From Hydractinia symbiolongicarpus (taxonomy: Eukaryota > Cnidaria > Hydrozoa > Anthoathecata > Hydractiniidae): 64,000 nucleotides of DNA. Of the stretch, positions 37,635 through 49,976 are shown one piece after another. The stretch lies in contig NC_079878.1 in assembly GCF_029227915.1 (NCBI RefSeq), positions 6,138,001-6,202,000 of the forward strand, written 5' to 3'. Positions within the stretch are counted from its first letter, which is position 1; each line of letters starts with the position of its first letter. The notes beneath the pieces are model-generated. The model made no database searches and was not told the DNA's origin. It saw nothing but the letters and a program-made list of their open reading frames with translations. A program made the translations under genes and the position numbers.

Positions 37635-40119
37635 ATTGAAAGGTTGTTAGGAAGAGGTTAAGCTGTCGAGACAGATCTTGAAATCCAGGTTTTCCATGGT
37701 TTTAAAGCCAAAGAAAGCTTAAGAATTGGTTGATTAAAAAGGTTAAAGCTGTATATACAGAGCTTGATTGTAAAGTCTTAAAATATTAAAATTAAATACC
37801 TGTAAAACTGATTAATTTTGTTTATTTTTTCATTTTATCTTCTTTGGCCAGTTGGAGAGAAAAAAATCCATATTTACTATTTCGTGAAAAAAATATCGTC
37901 CGCAAATTAAAATGTTGCTTATTGGAGAATTTTTGACATTAAAAAATCAGGATTTGTGGTATTTAGTAGACCAACTTCTCCAAGTTTTTTGCTATAAATT
38001 GTCACTCAAAGTCTTAGACTTCGCAGCTGCTTTTTGAAAACCCAGAATCATTGTCTTTGAAACAGAATTCTAGCCACCTGAGACTCCTCCTTGGTTAAGC
38101 ACTGAAATTTAACTCCCCTTCGTATAGAGCTCATTTTAATATGTCAAAGTTTAGTGATCACGAGCTATGGACAGCACGACGGCATTTTGTGCATGTTGCG
38201 CCGCTAATTCGCTTACTGTGTGGTTTATCCCTTAATGTTTTTAAGTTTTTCATTAATACAGCACAAAATTAATTCAATATTTCCATCCACATTAATTCAG
38301 AGAAAAGAAAAACACTTTCCTCTCTGAGCTGCTTTTAAAAAAATTCGTGTATGTCTTGGATGGAAAAGAAACTGTTATTATTGACTCTTTTTATTCTCCC
38401 TGGTATTATAAAAAAAGTTCAACGCAAAAAGTGTTACAGACATTTTAAAAAATTAAAATTCGCTTACTGCATGTTCTCATAACTCATTTTTTTTTTCTGT
38501 TCACCATCAGATTGTTGTTATAACATTTCTTACGTGGTAATAATGTTGTGGTAACTTTATTTAACGTTATAATGTGGTTTATAACACACCAATAATAAAA
38601 AACAATGGAATTCTTGGTAATATTTATTTTAACTTTATTTTGTTTTTCTTCTCTACTAATCTCACGCATTATTTTTAAAAAAGTTAACGACTTGTAAAGA
38701 ATTCATTAGATTTGATGGAAATGTCTCTTTTATTGCACTTGGGGATTTCCTGTAAATTTTATTATGGCGTAAAGCTTATATGCTGTATTTCTATAATATC
38801 ATTAGCCGTATTCTGATTGTCTGTCTGTACGCAAAAAAGCACCGTGCTACGGAAACACGAAATGTAATTTACGTCATCTATTCAGAATTTTTATCTACAA
38901 CTGCGTTCCACAGTCTCCATTGTCAAAAGCCAGAAAATTAAATATTGTCCTCAAGTTTTTATTAAAGTTAAATCCTAAAATACACGAGCGTTGTAAAGCC
39001 TGACATACACGATCAATTTTAGTGACAGTTTAATCCATAAGCATAAAATGGCTTTATTTTAATTGTAGCTGACATATTATGTTCGTGTCGTTTTGTTTAC
39101 GTATAAAATTAATTTGGTACAGTTTAAGTTTAACCATGATCACAAGGCTATGGTTTAACACACTTAGTAACACATTGTTGATACTAATAATCTAATTTTA
39201 ATCATGATCGGTCTCCATCCCCACCTTTCTCGGGCGTAAAGGGCGCACCACCCACCACAAATAGAACCACTGACTATTTTTCGATAAATAATACCCATAT
39301 ATGGAGAATTATAGCCCGCGCTGAAATTTTGACTCAGGACCAGGCTGGAAACCGTGTTGCTATTACATGGAGATTCGAGCATGATCTCAACCCAGGTTAA
39401 TCATTTTTCAACTCGGCCGAGCTTAAACATCTGGAATATGGAAGACAAGTTAAGTTTCAAACAATTGGAAACAATTGGGAAGAATGTGGTAGCGCGGGAT
39501 TTTATTAGCGGAAAATGCTTTTTCAAACAAAATAAAAATTGGTAGAAAAGGTGACTATTATCCAACACATTACCAAACTTTAAAAAAAATATTTTTAACA
39601 ACTACTATACGAATTTTAATTGTAAATTCAGAAGTTTTATACAAACTAACCTTTTTTTTAGAAAAAGTGAAAACTAAACTGGGTGATATATACATTTAAA
39701 AAAAAATAAAAAACACAAATACAAACATCTCATTTTTTATTGATATTGCTATCTCAAAATTTTTCAATGCACACTTCACGAAACTTTTTGGGGATTACAT
39801 GACATACTGCTCTGGCCCGAAAATTCTAGCGCAGTTACTCTGCCCTGAACCGTAATTATATATTCTTCATACAATTACAATTCCCAATGTGAACGGATTT
39901 TCAGTTAAAGGCGGGATGAAATTTCAACCCGAGTTGAATATCTCCATGTAATCACCTTTTGAGACTAAAAATTCCGACCCAAACAGGAATGATTAGCACC
40001 ATTTTGCTCGCGCATAATTTCTTATACTTATCAAATTAAATGTCCGTGATGAAAACCTCCTGTTTATTAACATGTATTCACGGGTGCGGCTAAACAAAAC
40101 ATTTAATTGCGTGATCTTA
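37635..40119. other. Intergenic, no recognisable gene
   Basis: AT-rich. It contains a 5' fragment of the Helitron-like family (38790-38885). It also holds a pair of related patches at about 39300-39420 and 39890-39960, both with a GAAATTT(C/T)-type core next to CATGGAGAT or its complement, suggesting an old MITE. Open frames are short and unrecognised. Confidence 0.4.
38790..38885 (+). mobile_element. Helitron-like 5' fragment
   Basis: It starts TCTATAATATCATTAGCCG and continues with GTCTGTCTGTACGC, as the 5' parts of the copies at 25154 and 48577 do. The hairpin and CTAG end are missing, so it is truncated. Confidence 0.45.
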
Positions 40120-40125
40120 TTTATT
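40120..40125 (-). other. Polyadenylation signal AATAAA of the protease gene
   Basis: AATAAA on the minus strand about 23 bases after the stop codon of the ShKT-protease gene. The spacing to the stop is short but usual for compact 3' UTRs. Confidence 0.5.
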
Positions 40126-40147
40126 AAAAATACTACAGCTACAATTT

Positions 40148-43100
40148 TTAATTGTTGTTAACCTCTTGATCAATCCAACTTCTAAGTTGAGACACTCTAG
40201 CGAAAACAGTGCTTGCATCGCTAATATCACACCTAGGAGAACCCCAGCTAACAGCACCATGTAATTTCCAGCTTCCGTTTGGTTGCTGGCATACAAAAGG
40301 ACCTCCTGAATCACCATGGCAGCCGGATTGTCGACTCCCAGCCTTGTTGGCGGCGCATACCATGCGATCGGTTATGGTACCGTATTTTTTGTTGCGTGAC
40401 ACGCATTCTGTTTTACTGAGAATAGCTAGGCTTGCATGTTGTAGTTTGTTGGTTGATCGGCCAGGATGTGCAATCTTTCCCCAACCTATTTAAAATATAT
40501 CTTTGTTACTCAATGCTTAGTATTTACATAAAATTGTAGCTGCTGGCAACACGAAGGCAATATGCTTTGAAAACCTAGAACTTTGGAGATAAATTAGCGG
40601 ACAAGTATTACATTTTGGTCCACCTTTTCCCCACAATCATAATGAAGTCATGACAATGGTTAATCTTTAAAAGTCAACCTTAAACAGTGAGGAAAGTGAG
40701 AAATTGTAAAGTTCATACATATTTTATCTAAGATTGTAGCTTGAATGATATGCACATAATTATAATCACAAAGTATCTAGCTAGCTATCCCCTAAGTTCT
40801 CAGTTTTATTTAAAGTTAGCTGGATAGTACTTTACAATATTTGCTTACGAGACATTTCCTTGTGTCATGTTGGTACTAAACTTGCCTTATCAAAGGTGTA
40901 ACAAAATTTGTTTTGATAAATATCTAACTTCAAGTCATTCCAATAAATGGCAGGCGAAATAAAAAAATGAGGGTAATACTAGCCAAGATTTTAAACTGCA
41001 TACCATTTCCGGAGTACTTTGAACAAATTACTTTAAAAAATAAAATCTGTAGAAATACCTGATATGTAGCATTTGCTTCCGACCGGAACTTCCTCTCCTT
41101 GGTTGGGCAGACACACTGTACGTACGTGCTGACTTAATTTTGCCGGCTTTGATAATTTAAGCAGAGCAATATCATTATTGAAACGAGTGGGTTTGTTGTA
41201 GGAAGGATGTGAGATCACTTTTTCGACTTGTATTGTTTCCTCTGTTCCACTATTCGAGTCACGAACAAGGTCTCCTGTTTGTATCATAAAGTCTCTATTA
41301 AGACATAATGGAAACCACTTCTCCTATAGTTAGCATGCAGGTTTAGTTAGATTTTAGAAATCAAAAAAGAGAAATAAACTAACTAGATACCTTTCGTTAG
41401 AGAATGTAATGCTTGCCAAAGAGGAAATAACACAAAAATGTGTTTATTATAACCTTAAACCATCTGAATTTCTTACCTAGCACTACTTTTATTGTAGAAG
41501 CTCGTGCACCTGGCACACAATGAGCAGCTGTAACAACCCATTGTGGATAAATCAAGGAACCTCCACAAGAGAATCGTCCGTTTTTCAACATTGCAATTTG
41601 CCATGGCCATTGACCTTGTTTTGAATTTTCGCCCGCAATCACTCGACTTTGGCTAATAGATGGAATGCCGCAGCTACCTGCAGGAAAATTGTTAAAAACA
41701 ATTACAGCTATTTACTTACTACGAAAAAGTGTTTAAGATTCGGATAAAATTACCTGGAGCAGCAGTTGGCCCTTGAGTGGGTGTCTGCGTTTTCGCCCCT
41801 AAAAGAAAAGCACAGATACGTCAGTTTGTCCTTTACTGCAATGTCAGGAACTCTTTAAGGCTGCATATTGCTGCATAATAATTTAATTGATAAATGAGCA
41901 GGTAAATATCACGCTGAGATTTTTATTTGAATGGTTAGATTATGCGACAAGTGTATTAATTCAACTGTGCAAAATATTAACATAAAAAGATTCAGCCAAA
42001 CAGTTTTCAGTAGTAGCAACATGTTTCGGTCAAACAATTTAATTTTATTTTTTTTACCTGTGCATAAACCACATTTGTTTTTACAGTTTTGTTTCAACCA
42101 AGCATGACTACATTGTGATTGTTGATATCTTTTACAGTAAGAGTTATCGGTGCATGCTGAAACAGAAAAGAAGTTGAGTATAAGTTAGTCAGTAGAATTT
42201 AGGTAAAGTACATAAAAACTGCCATATTGTTGCTTTGTGAAAGAATTTTGAATAATTAATGCCCGTAAAATGGTTTGGCCAACCTTCCCCCCTCTCTGTT
42301 GCACAGTCATTTATTGTTTCATGCAAGCGTAATTAAATACGCAAAATACCGATACGGAAAATGGGTAGGACAGGCAAATTCCTTAAGATACTAGTCGGTG
42401 ACCCGTGGAAAAATCCGCGTGTTCACCCGTCCTTTATTCTCCGCAATTCGTATGTCTCGCTACTGCGGTAACCATTTTGCGTGACAACCAGACGCATACG
42501 GGTGTTATAAATAGGTTTCCACAGGCTAAATATAGTATTTCAACGTTCGTTTTTCCTTTTCGGCATCTTTTACATTTTATTTAAGTTTACTGCTTAGATT
42601 GTTTCACTTAGTTACATTTTCCCCTAATAATTATCAAATTATTCAAATCTGCGAAGTTATTTTCGTTAAACCATGTGTATTTAAATTGATATAAAATGCA
42701 AAGTTGGCGACAAAAGAATGAATTACCTGTCGGACTTTTCGTTGGTGGTTGTGTAGTGGCACCTAAAACATTTGAATTCAATAAATGAATGCTGAGTTTG
42801 CATGTAAAACAATACAGAAAACTACTTGTGAACCATCTCAGGTTATGCAATGTGAGTTTTGTACATTCCGATTGGTTTGGAGCTTTTAATGAAAAGCACG
42901 TAGTAGACCGGAACGGCTATTCTATAATGCCTTGCGGGATGATGAATCGCAATATGGCTCTCATTTTGAAACTAGTAAATCTGACTCTCCTAGTTGGTAA
43001 GTTTTTCCATTCTTTTTTCCTATCACAATTTTCTTGAATATTCAGTTTCGAAATACATTACCAACCTCCTGCGCACGTGCCACAAGTTTTCTTGCAGTTT

Positions 43101-44655
43101 ATGTCAACCCAAGTGTTCTTGCCACACAATCCTTTGTAATTTTGGCACTGTCCAGTAGTAACCAAGTCTTTACATGTGGAAGCTAAATAAGAGATAGTTT
43201 GTACATCCGTGTTTTTTATAATTCGTTACAGCTTGAGGATGCTTATTTTTTTTCGCAACTTTAAGCTGCAATAGTGCCTGTCGATTTCACGACACTTCTT
43301 CCCAATATCCCCTCGCATTGGAACTTACAGAGTCGACAATATGATTTTTAAAATGCAGCTGTTAGTGATGTAACTAGTAAGGTTAGACAACAATTGTGTT
43401 TTAGAAAATTTTTTACACAAACGGTAATCATATTTCAAAATTTTATTGTGATAGAATGGAGAAAACAGTGCTTTCGAAGCTTCTTACGCTATTTCTTGAA
43501 AGAGTGAGGAAGCCATATTGTACATATTACAGCATTTTTTAGTATTAGGATAATTGCATGAATAGGCATGATAATTGATTCTGTTTTTAATAACTTAAAG
43601 AAACAATTGGTACATTTCGAAAAAACTTAATTTAATTTCTAATTCTATTTGTTCATAAAAATACCAAAAAATTATAACCAGGCTAGTCATTATTTTTATT
43701 ACAATAGACTCATAGTTTTTAACTTAAAACATAGCCTGATATTTCTATCAAGCATAGTGTTTTTTTTTTGAAACGAAAAGCGTACTTAAAGCTCATACAA
43801 TGCTTGAGTGTAACAAAAATGTCGAGTAACCTGGGTAACCTTACCAAAAAGAAGAATTACATCCCGCAATCTTTCTGTAAAAACATTTACCGGAGCGTGT
43901 CTAAAGGTGTCAGTGTTAAAAAAAAACGTCTTATAGCCCCTTAATTAATGCCGACAGCCGTTAACCCATCAGCGTGAACAAAAAAACGCAAATTTAAAAA
44001 TTCTAGAAGTTCTACCTGCCAATATTAAATTAAGAAACAAATCATTGATAAGCACAGTAAGAACCATTAATCTCTGATCGATGGATAGCAACATTTAGGA
44101 AAGACAAAACTCAGAGAGGTGCTGAACCTTTTGTTTTCACCTCTAAAATAACGTCATGGCAAGCATAACTCATTACGATTGTTCATACCTGTACACAATC
44201 CACATTTATTTTTGCAGTTCGTCTTCAACCAAGAATGATAACAAATCGATTTGTTGTATTTGCTGCAATCAGCATGATCAGTGCAACCTGAAAAATTACA
44301 GTAATGTTTCCTTAATCCTTGCTCTTCGTTTTTGTACGTCTATCGCTATTTTGGTCATTTCATAACGTATTATTTACAACTTAGTAACAAAATAGGAGGT
44401 TCCTTTTACGCTCAATTTATAAAGTTAGCTGCTAGGTAAAGTAGAGGGAAATATTTGTGTCGATTGTTTTTTAAAATAAGATTGTGCAAGAATTAAACTA
44501 ATTAAGGTAAACTCGCAAATGTTGGCGAAATAAGTTCTCTAAGGTATTACATGGCATCCATCCTAATGATCGCGTTTATAGAAAAAGTAAAAAAGTATAC
44601 CCAAGATTCCCTGAGCAACGCAACATGCGACAAAAGCCAGTAACACTTTCCCCAT
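40148..44655 (-). CDS. Secreted ShKT-domain chymotrypsin-like serine protease
   Basis: Minus-strand exons 44655-44601, 44287-44189, 43182-43066, 42762-42727, 42156-42058, 41798-41754, 41677-41477, 41292-41059 and 40485-40148 join in frame to 407 residues; every internal intron is phase 1, as expected for shuffled domains. Order: signal peptide (1 to about 17), ShKT 1 (20-52), ShKT 2 (about 55-88), a Pro/Thr linker, ShKT 3 (about 104-136), a second linker, then an S1 peptidase. Activation would occur at SQSR162|VIAG. The triad is His203 (TAAHC), Asp258 (NNDIALL) and Ser355 (GDSGGP). The residue six before the serine is Ser349, so the pocket is chymotrypsin-like and not trypsin-like. In cnidarians such enzymes occur in digestive and nematocyte secretions; the site here is unknown. 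ShKT units fused to a protease are probably binding modules, not free channel toxins. Confidence 0.92.
42391..42515 (-). mobile_element. Helitron-like element in a protease-gene intron
   Basis: Starts CTAGTCGGTGACCCGTGG on the plus strand with the family hairpin and ends near ACGGGTGTTATAA. It lies between the linker exon (42727-42762) and the third ShKT exon. The outer end is degenerate. Confidence 0.6.
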
Positions 44656-44713
44656 TTTGACTATGCTCCAACTAGTTGTTCCGTCAATGTATGGTTCTAA
44701 TAAGCACAACAAT

Positions 44714-44721
44714 TATATATA
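44714..44721 (-). promoter_or_regulatory. TATA box of the protease gene
   Basis: TATATATA on the minus strand lies about 60 bases upstream of the ATG at 44655, leaving room for a short 5' UTR. It is the only strong TATA-like site in the 150 bases upstream. AT-rich background makes a chance match possible. Confidence 0.4.
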
Positions 44722-46923
44722 GCTGATTTTGTTTTGAAGATAATGGGTGCAGCTGATTCTGCAATAGGTGCAAACACGCAAATAATTGACACAGCGTGTC
44801 TCTGATCTTTAGCGAAAAGCACGCCGTTCAATTAAGTTCACGGAACTTTAACAGACTGCATATCCTAATCCTTGATGCGAAAGTCGCGAGAGTCGCGAGA
44901 GTTTGTCTATCTAATAAATGAGTCATTTTAATTATGCCATGAAATTCACAAATCCGTTTATAAGCGACGTGGAAAATTTGGGAACAGAAAATTAAGACAA
45001 ACGTTAAGAAATGAGCTTGCAAAAACTCCTTTCAGTGGACAAATATAGTTCAAAAATTATAATTTTTTATAATTTTTTTGTTGTGAAAAATTATTTTAAT
45101 TTCGTAACAATGTAGATTGTACAAGCAGACAGCGCGGAAAATCATGATGGCAAATGTCTTTCCGATTTAGCCATTAGTTATATTCATTACTGAATAATGA
45201 GTGCAAACATGACAGTGTTCTGAGCATTAAAGAGTGCCAAAATATGAAATCATTTGTATCAGTCATTCTATTATGAAAAAACTATTATTTTGCAAGAAAC
45301 GACAACACAAAGTCATGTTTACTGTCAAAGTAACTGTTAGATTGAGAAAAAATATTCATGACCGCAGAAGTTCATTACTAGTAAACAGTCTCGTCTATAC
45401 AAAAAAGTGATATCTAGTTTTATCAGGGAAAGTACATACAGGACGACGAATTTCTAATAAAAACAAATTCCCTATGTTTCTAGTCACCATCCTGCCACTT
45501 TTGGGTGCATCAGCATAAAAAGAAACATGTTATCTTTTGGCGGTAAATTGAATTGCAACTTTTTTACTCTCTAAAATTCTTATTAATTCCCTTTCAATTT
45601 GCTTTGCTTACATTTACTAAAAGCCAGAGCCAGTGGAAGGGGCGGGTGAGATGGAAAAACCCTGTTTCAATACTTTGGGGGTGGGGGGGGGTTACAAACT
45701 TTTTACTCCCTTAATTGCTTAACAATGAGACTCGGCAATATATAATCACATTTTCTTATCCAATAAACAGGCTATTTTACAAAATTTCTTGTCTTTTGAT
45801 GCATAGAGAGGGAGGACGATTCACAATATTTGCTGAACGAAGAGTAAAGAATAGTAAGGCTTTCATGCATACACGCCTGTGTAATGAATGTGTACTTATG
45901 GTTTTTGTTAAAGTTATTTGCTTGTGTAAAATGTTAAAAGAATAAAAAATGTTTAAAAATAATTATTTAAACAGCATGGAAGCTGTAACAATGATGTAAA
46001 CTTCCTTCCTCACTAGATTGTAAACGTGGTCACATTATAAATATTTCCTCTCTTTTTCTATAATTTTCTTATACCAAATCTCCTCTAACATAGACCCGTC
46101 TTCTAATTACTTGAAGACACCTCTAAGAAAGGGCTATAATTAGAAGGAGGCCAGTATAAGAGGGGGTCTGTTATTCCTAGAATTCTATTATTCCTAGGTT
46201 TGGGAGGGGAAATGAAATAAAAACATTCGATATTACAAACTTTTTATTTTTGCTTTCACTCTATGTAAAAATTTTTACTAAATATCAACGAGTTAATTTC
46301 CGTCTCCACGTCAATTGTCAGTTATTCTAGCGCACAGTTGTGGACGCTTGTTTCTAATATAGAACGAATTAATTTGACACCATTTTGAAAGTGGTCTACA
46401 ATTAGAAGAAAGCTAGTATTTGAGTGAGTTTTTTATCTCTACAACAGACCTCTAAGAGAGGGCTACTATTAGTAGTGGGTCCAGTATTTCCGGAGTTTCT
46501 TATCAGGGAAAATACGGTAGTGCTTTATTGTTGCGTACAAAAAGTATATGTACACAATTTTTTGTTTTTTAGTAAAATAGCTCTTAATATTCACAAAACG
46601 CTTATTTTAACATCATTAATTACGGGGCAAAAAGCCTGTTATTGCCTTGCAATTTAGTAAAAGAATCATTCTCAATGCTGGTAACTATTACCACTATTAA
46701 GGTCTGTCAATTTAACCAAATAGACTAATCCTGGGTAAAAAATGAAGATATCAAAACGGATAAGTAAACCATAGCTATGTTTTATATCTATTATTCACCT
46801 GAATTTGTTTTACTTCCACAAAAGAGAACACTCAGTTTTAAAGAAAACACTCAGTTTTAAATGAGCATCCAGCTCGTTAGTTATTTACATTAAGTTTGTT
46901 AACACATCCATAATTTAGTACAG
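44722..46923. other. Intergenic, no recognisable gene
   Basis: AT-rich. A G-run lies near 45679-45692, and a repetitive patch at about 46070-46520 has repeated CCTCTAAGA(A/G)AGGGCTA and TAATTAGAAG motifs, probably a decayed MITE. The rest shows nothing I can name. Confidence 0.4.
46070..46520. repeat. Decayed MITE-like repeat
   Basis: The motif CTCTAAGA(A/G)(A/G)GGGCTA(T/C) followed by AATTAGAAG or ATTAGTAG occurs twice (about 46113 and 46451) with related GTCTACAATTAGAAG between. No terminal target duplication could be fixed. Confidence 0.4.
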
Positions 46924-48154
46924 TCAGTAGTTGCTTTCTCCTTTCATAAAAAGCCAAGACTTCCTAATCGTGAAAATGATCTCGACATCTTCTACAATCC
47001 TTAGGACTTGATCTGATTTATTTTTACAGCATGCATGAAACTTCGGAACAAATCTTCGCCATAATTTCACATGGTATTCTCTCCCAAGGCATGGGGGTTT
47101 TAGGAGTTGCTGAAAAGAAATCATAGTATATTAAGATCAGCTTTGTATCGAATAATTTAACTATTTTTTTGTCATTTTTGAACTAGTTCTAAATTTACAA
47201 CTTACCTTTTTCCTTAATTCCAGTTGATATTTATGTATAAATAATCTTTTTATAACTTTCTTCATCTCCACCAGATAAGGTAAGGTTGACTTCGTTTGGT
47301 GTCTCGTAATGTTGTGAAATGTTTGTAAATATTCACTCACGACATTTGAGTCAAAATCCATTCTTTCAGTCACCTAAACAATGTTTCAGCTACCTATAGT
47401 GTGGTTTCGGTTACCTAAAGTGTGGTTCTAGTTACATAGAGAGCGGTTCAGTTACATATAAAGTGGTTCAGTTACAGGAACAGTGGTTTTAGTTACCTAG
47501 AGGGTGGTTCAGTTAGATAGAGAGTGGTTCAGTTATATAAACAGTGGTTCTAATTACTTAAAGAGTGGTTCAGTTGCCTTTAGGGTGGTTTGAGGTTATC
47601 TAAAAAATAACTTTAGTGATCTAAAGATTGGTTTTATTTCTATTTCAAAGAGTGAGGAGAATTTAAAAGTTTTGTTCTAAAGATCTGATGTAGGTATCTA
47701 ACTCTATTTCCTAGAAAATTTTACTCTGAAGTATTTAAGATATTTAACACAAAACAAGATATATTTACATCAAAGTCTTGGAATATTTTCATGGACTGAA
47801 CATACACTGAAGTTAATTTGTAGGATTTTCTTCCTCTATTCTTTTTAAAGCTGTACCCATCAACCTATAAAAGAAAAATAACGCTGTATAAATTGAAGGC
47901 AAAAGTTAACAGAAACAGAAGAAACATCCTATGACATTAAATCCAGAAGCACTGGAGTGGAGACTCACCAGTTTCGCTTTTAAATGTCTTACAGCAAGTA
48001 AGCTCTTTTCAGCATCAATAAACAAGTGGTCCATGATTCGTTTAAATGGGCAAACGTTAGAATATTCATCACTTTCATCCGTTTTATTGAGGCTGTATGA
48101 ACTGGCAAACAAATATAATGTAGCTAAAACAAAATGTAAAATAAAAACGTTCAT
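46924..48154 (-). CDS. Secreted helical, cytokine-like protein (unrecognised)
   Basis: Minus-strand exons 48154-47969, 47864-47769, 47373-47206 and 47109-46924 join to 211 residues ending in TGA. All three introns are phase 0 with GT-AG ends. Residues 1-19 (MNVFILHFVLATLYLFASS) form a signal peptide. There are possible N-glycosylation sites NKT (23), NIT in exon 3 and NKS in exon 4. The mature part has few Pro/Gly and several amphipathic stretches that could be four or more helices, with Cys35, a Cys after PP, and an adjacent pair (HACC) as the only cysteines. Four-helix cytokines typically have a signal peptide and only phase-0 introns, so that fold is a reasonable guess, but I recognise no family. 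It could equally be another secreted helical protein. Open frame length in each exon and clean splice sites support a real gene. Confidence 0.6.
47385..47640. repeat. Degenerate 20-22 bp tandem repeat in an intron
   Basis: Units like GTGGTTCAGTTACCTAGAGA are repeated about eleven times with changes. They lie in the intron between exons 2 and 3 of the cytokine-like gene and begin next to the exon-3 acceptor (CACCTAAAC on the plus strand). Confidence 0.75.
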
Positions 48155-48236
48155 CACTTTTATCCGTTTTATTGAGGCTGTATGAACTGGCAAACAAATA
48201 TAATGTAGCTAAAACAAAATGTAAAATAAAAACGTT
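48067..48236. repeat. 85-bp tandem duplication over the cytokine-like gene start
   Basis: 48067-48151 and 48152-48236 differ at a single base. The unit contains the coding sequence of the signal peptide. Because 85 is not a multiple of three, the outer copy is out of frame. The predicted ATG (48154-48152) straddles the junction of the two units. Confidence 0.9.
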
Positions 48237-48576
48237 GCATATCAACACAAGCTCGACTCCAGGACATTTTGCCTTGGTAGTGGTGATTTCGCTAACTACT
48301 TAAAGCGCAGTAACGTTGAGGAATAATAATTCTGGGACGAGGTTGGTACTTAGGTTACAAACAATTACACTTTGCATTTGCTATCTTATAATGTATGCTC
48401 TATAGGATTCGTTTTTCTTAGCGTCACACCCTTACAAAGCCTTCAAAGGGGTGCACAGTTCAAGGAAAGTGACTTGAGGCGTTGCAGTTCTTTTATTGCA
48501 TCAAGGCACATTGATTTGCAACATGAAATATAATAAATTTATAGTGTCTTAATTGATAGTTACTTTATTTTCTTTA

Positions 48577-48728
48577 TCTATATTATAATGCCCGTATACG
48601 TCTGTCCGCCCGTCCGTCCGGCTGTCTGACACGCAAAATGGTAGCTTAGCTGCGCAATAGCGAGAAGCACGCGATGCGGTATATAAAGGACGGGCGAACC
48701 CGTGGATTTTCAACGGGCTAACGACTAG
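48577..48728 (+). mobile_element. 152-bp Helitron-like element
   Basis: Starts TCTATATTATAATGCCCG after host A and ends with the hairpin region CCCGTGGATTTTCAACGGG, then CTAACGACTAG, before host T. Both boundaries fit Helitron insertion between A and T. This is the best-defined copy for fixing the family's ends. Confidence 0.78.
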
Positions 48729-49880
48729 TAGTTTTAAATGTAGTAAAAAAACGTTTGCTTCAGTAGTCAGAAGTTATTTTTGGTGAGCAATGAATCATAA
48801 AAGCAATATCGGTATATTCTGGTTGAAAATAGCTTGAACGATCACGTTATTATCACAAAAAGGAAAAGTTGTTAAAAAAAATGATCACGCCACCCAAGTA
48901 AAATAAATAAATTATAACGACAAAAAAACACACAGAAACTAATTACAAATTGGCAACCAGATAAAATTTTCACACCATAACATTAAGGATTCGTTACACT
49001 TTCTTAATGCTAAAGTTAATGATTCAAAACAAGTTATTATTTTCTCTTTTCTCCCCACTTTGCTCTTCCTTAGAAGGTGACACTCCCCAACATAAAATCT
49101 CTTATGTTTAAAAGTAGTTCTACACAGAAGAATGAAAAATTATAACACGAATTTCGGATACCTCTTTTACTTACTGTGTGAATTCTTTATTTAGAAAGTC
49201 AGCCGGATTTTGGTTAGAAACGATATGTTAGATATGTTTATGCGGCATAAAATGATATTGTATTTAAAGAAAACAAAGTTTTAGCACCATGGTTACGTTT
49301 TCTTCCGTTGTCGTGAAAACACAAATTTTGACAGTGGTTTTGTGATTTTATTGTCATACAGGTATAGCCATTCCTGTAATGTGCGGAAAATTAGAAGGGA
49401 AAATGTTTATAGGATAACATGTTTCATTTGAAATTCCAATTGTACCAACTATTGTATAATTTATTGTACTTGCTAGTGTGCCATTATATACAAAAAGTTC
49501 ACACTTTTGTTTCGATAATGCTTAAATGCGCAAAAAACAAAGGAGGTATTAAATTTTTTTGAAATTGATTCAGTGAGAACCTGCTACTAATTTCTTCAAG
49601 CCAAAACTGATTTGATTTTAAAAAAGTCAAAATATGGTGTACATCGTGGTTATATCTGTAATCACAATATCTTGTACAAGAATATATCAATTTGTACAAC
49701 TAATTGCGTACAATATTGTCCAAAGTCTTTTAATCTATTCAACACAATTTTTTATATAGTTTGCAATGTTATCAATGAAATGAAGAAGAGCGAAAGAGAC
49801 GAATTGGAGTTCGTTAAACCTCTGTTGTTCTTTCTCCAACTTAAAGTTATAAATTCATTTATTTTAAACATTTCTACAGT

Positions 49881-49976
49881 AATTTTGTCTCCATGTAATT
49901 TTGTTTCCATGTAATTTTGTCTCCATGTAATTTTGTCTCCATGTAATTTTGTCTCCATGTAATTTTGTCTCCAAAT
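49881..49976. repeat. 16-bp tandem repeat, six units
   Basis: Six units of AATTTTGTCTCCATGT with one or two changes. On the minus strand the unit reads through as a repeating peptide (HGDKITW..), which explains the overlapping open frames here; these are not genes. Confidence 0.9.

Noticed and set aside
43066-44287. Independent ShK-type toxin genes
   Set aside because: The ShKT exons have matching phase-1 splice sites that connect them to one signal peptide and one protease; no separate stop or start surrounds any of them.
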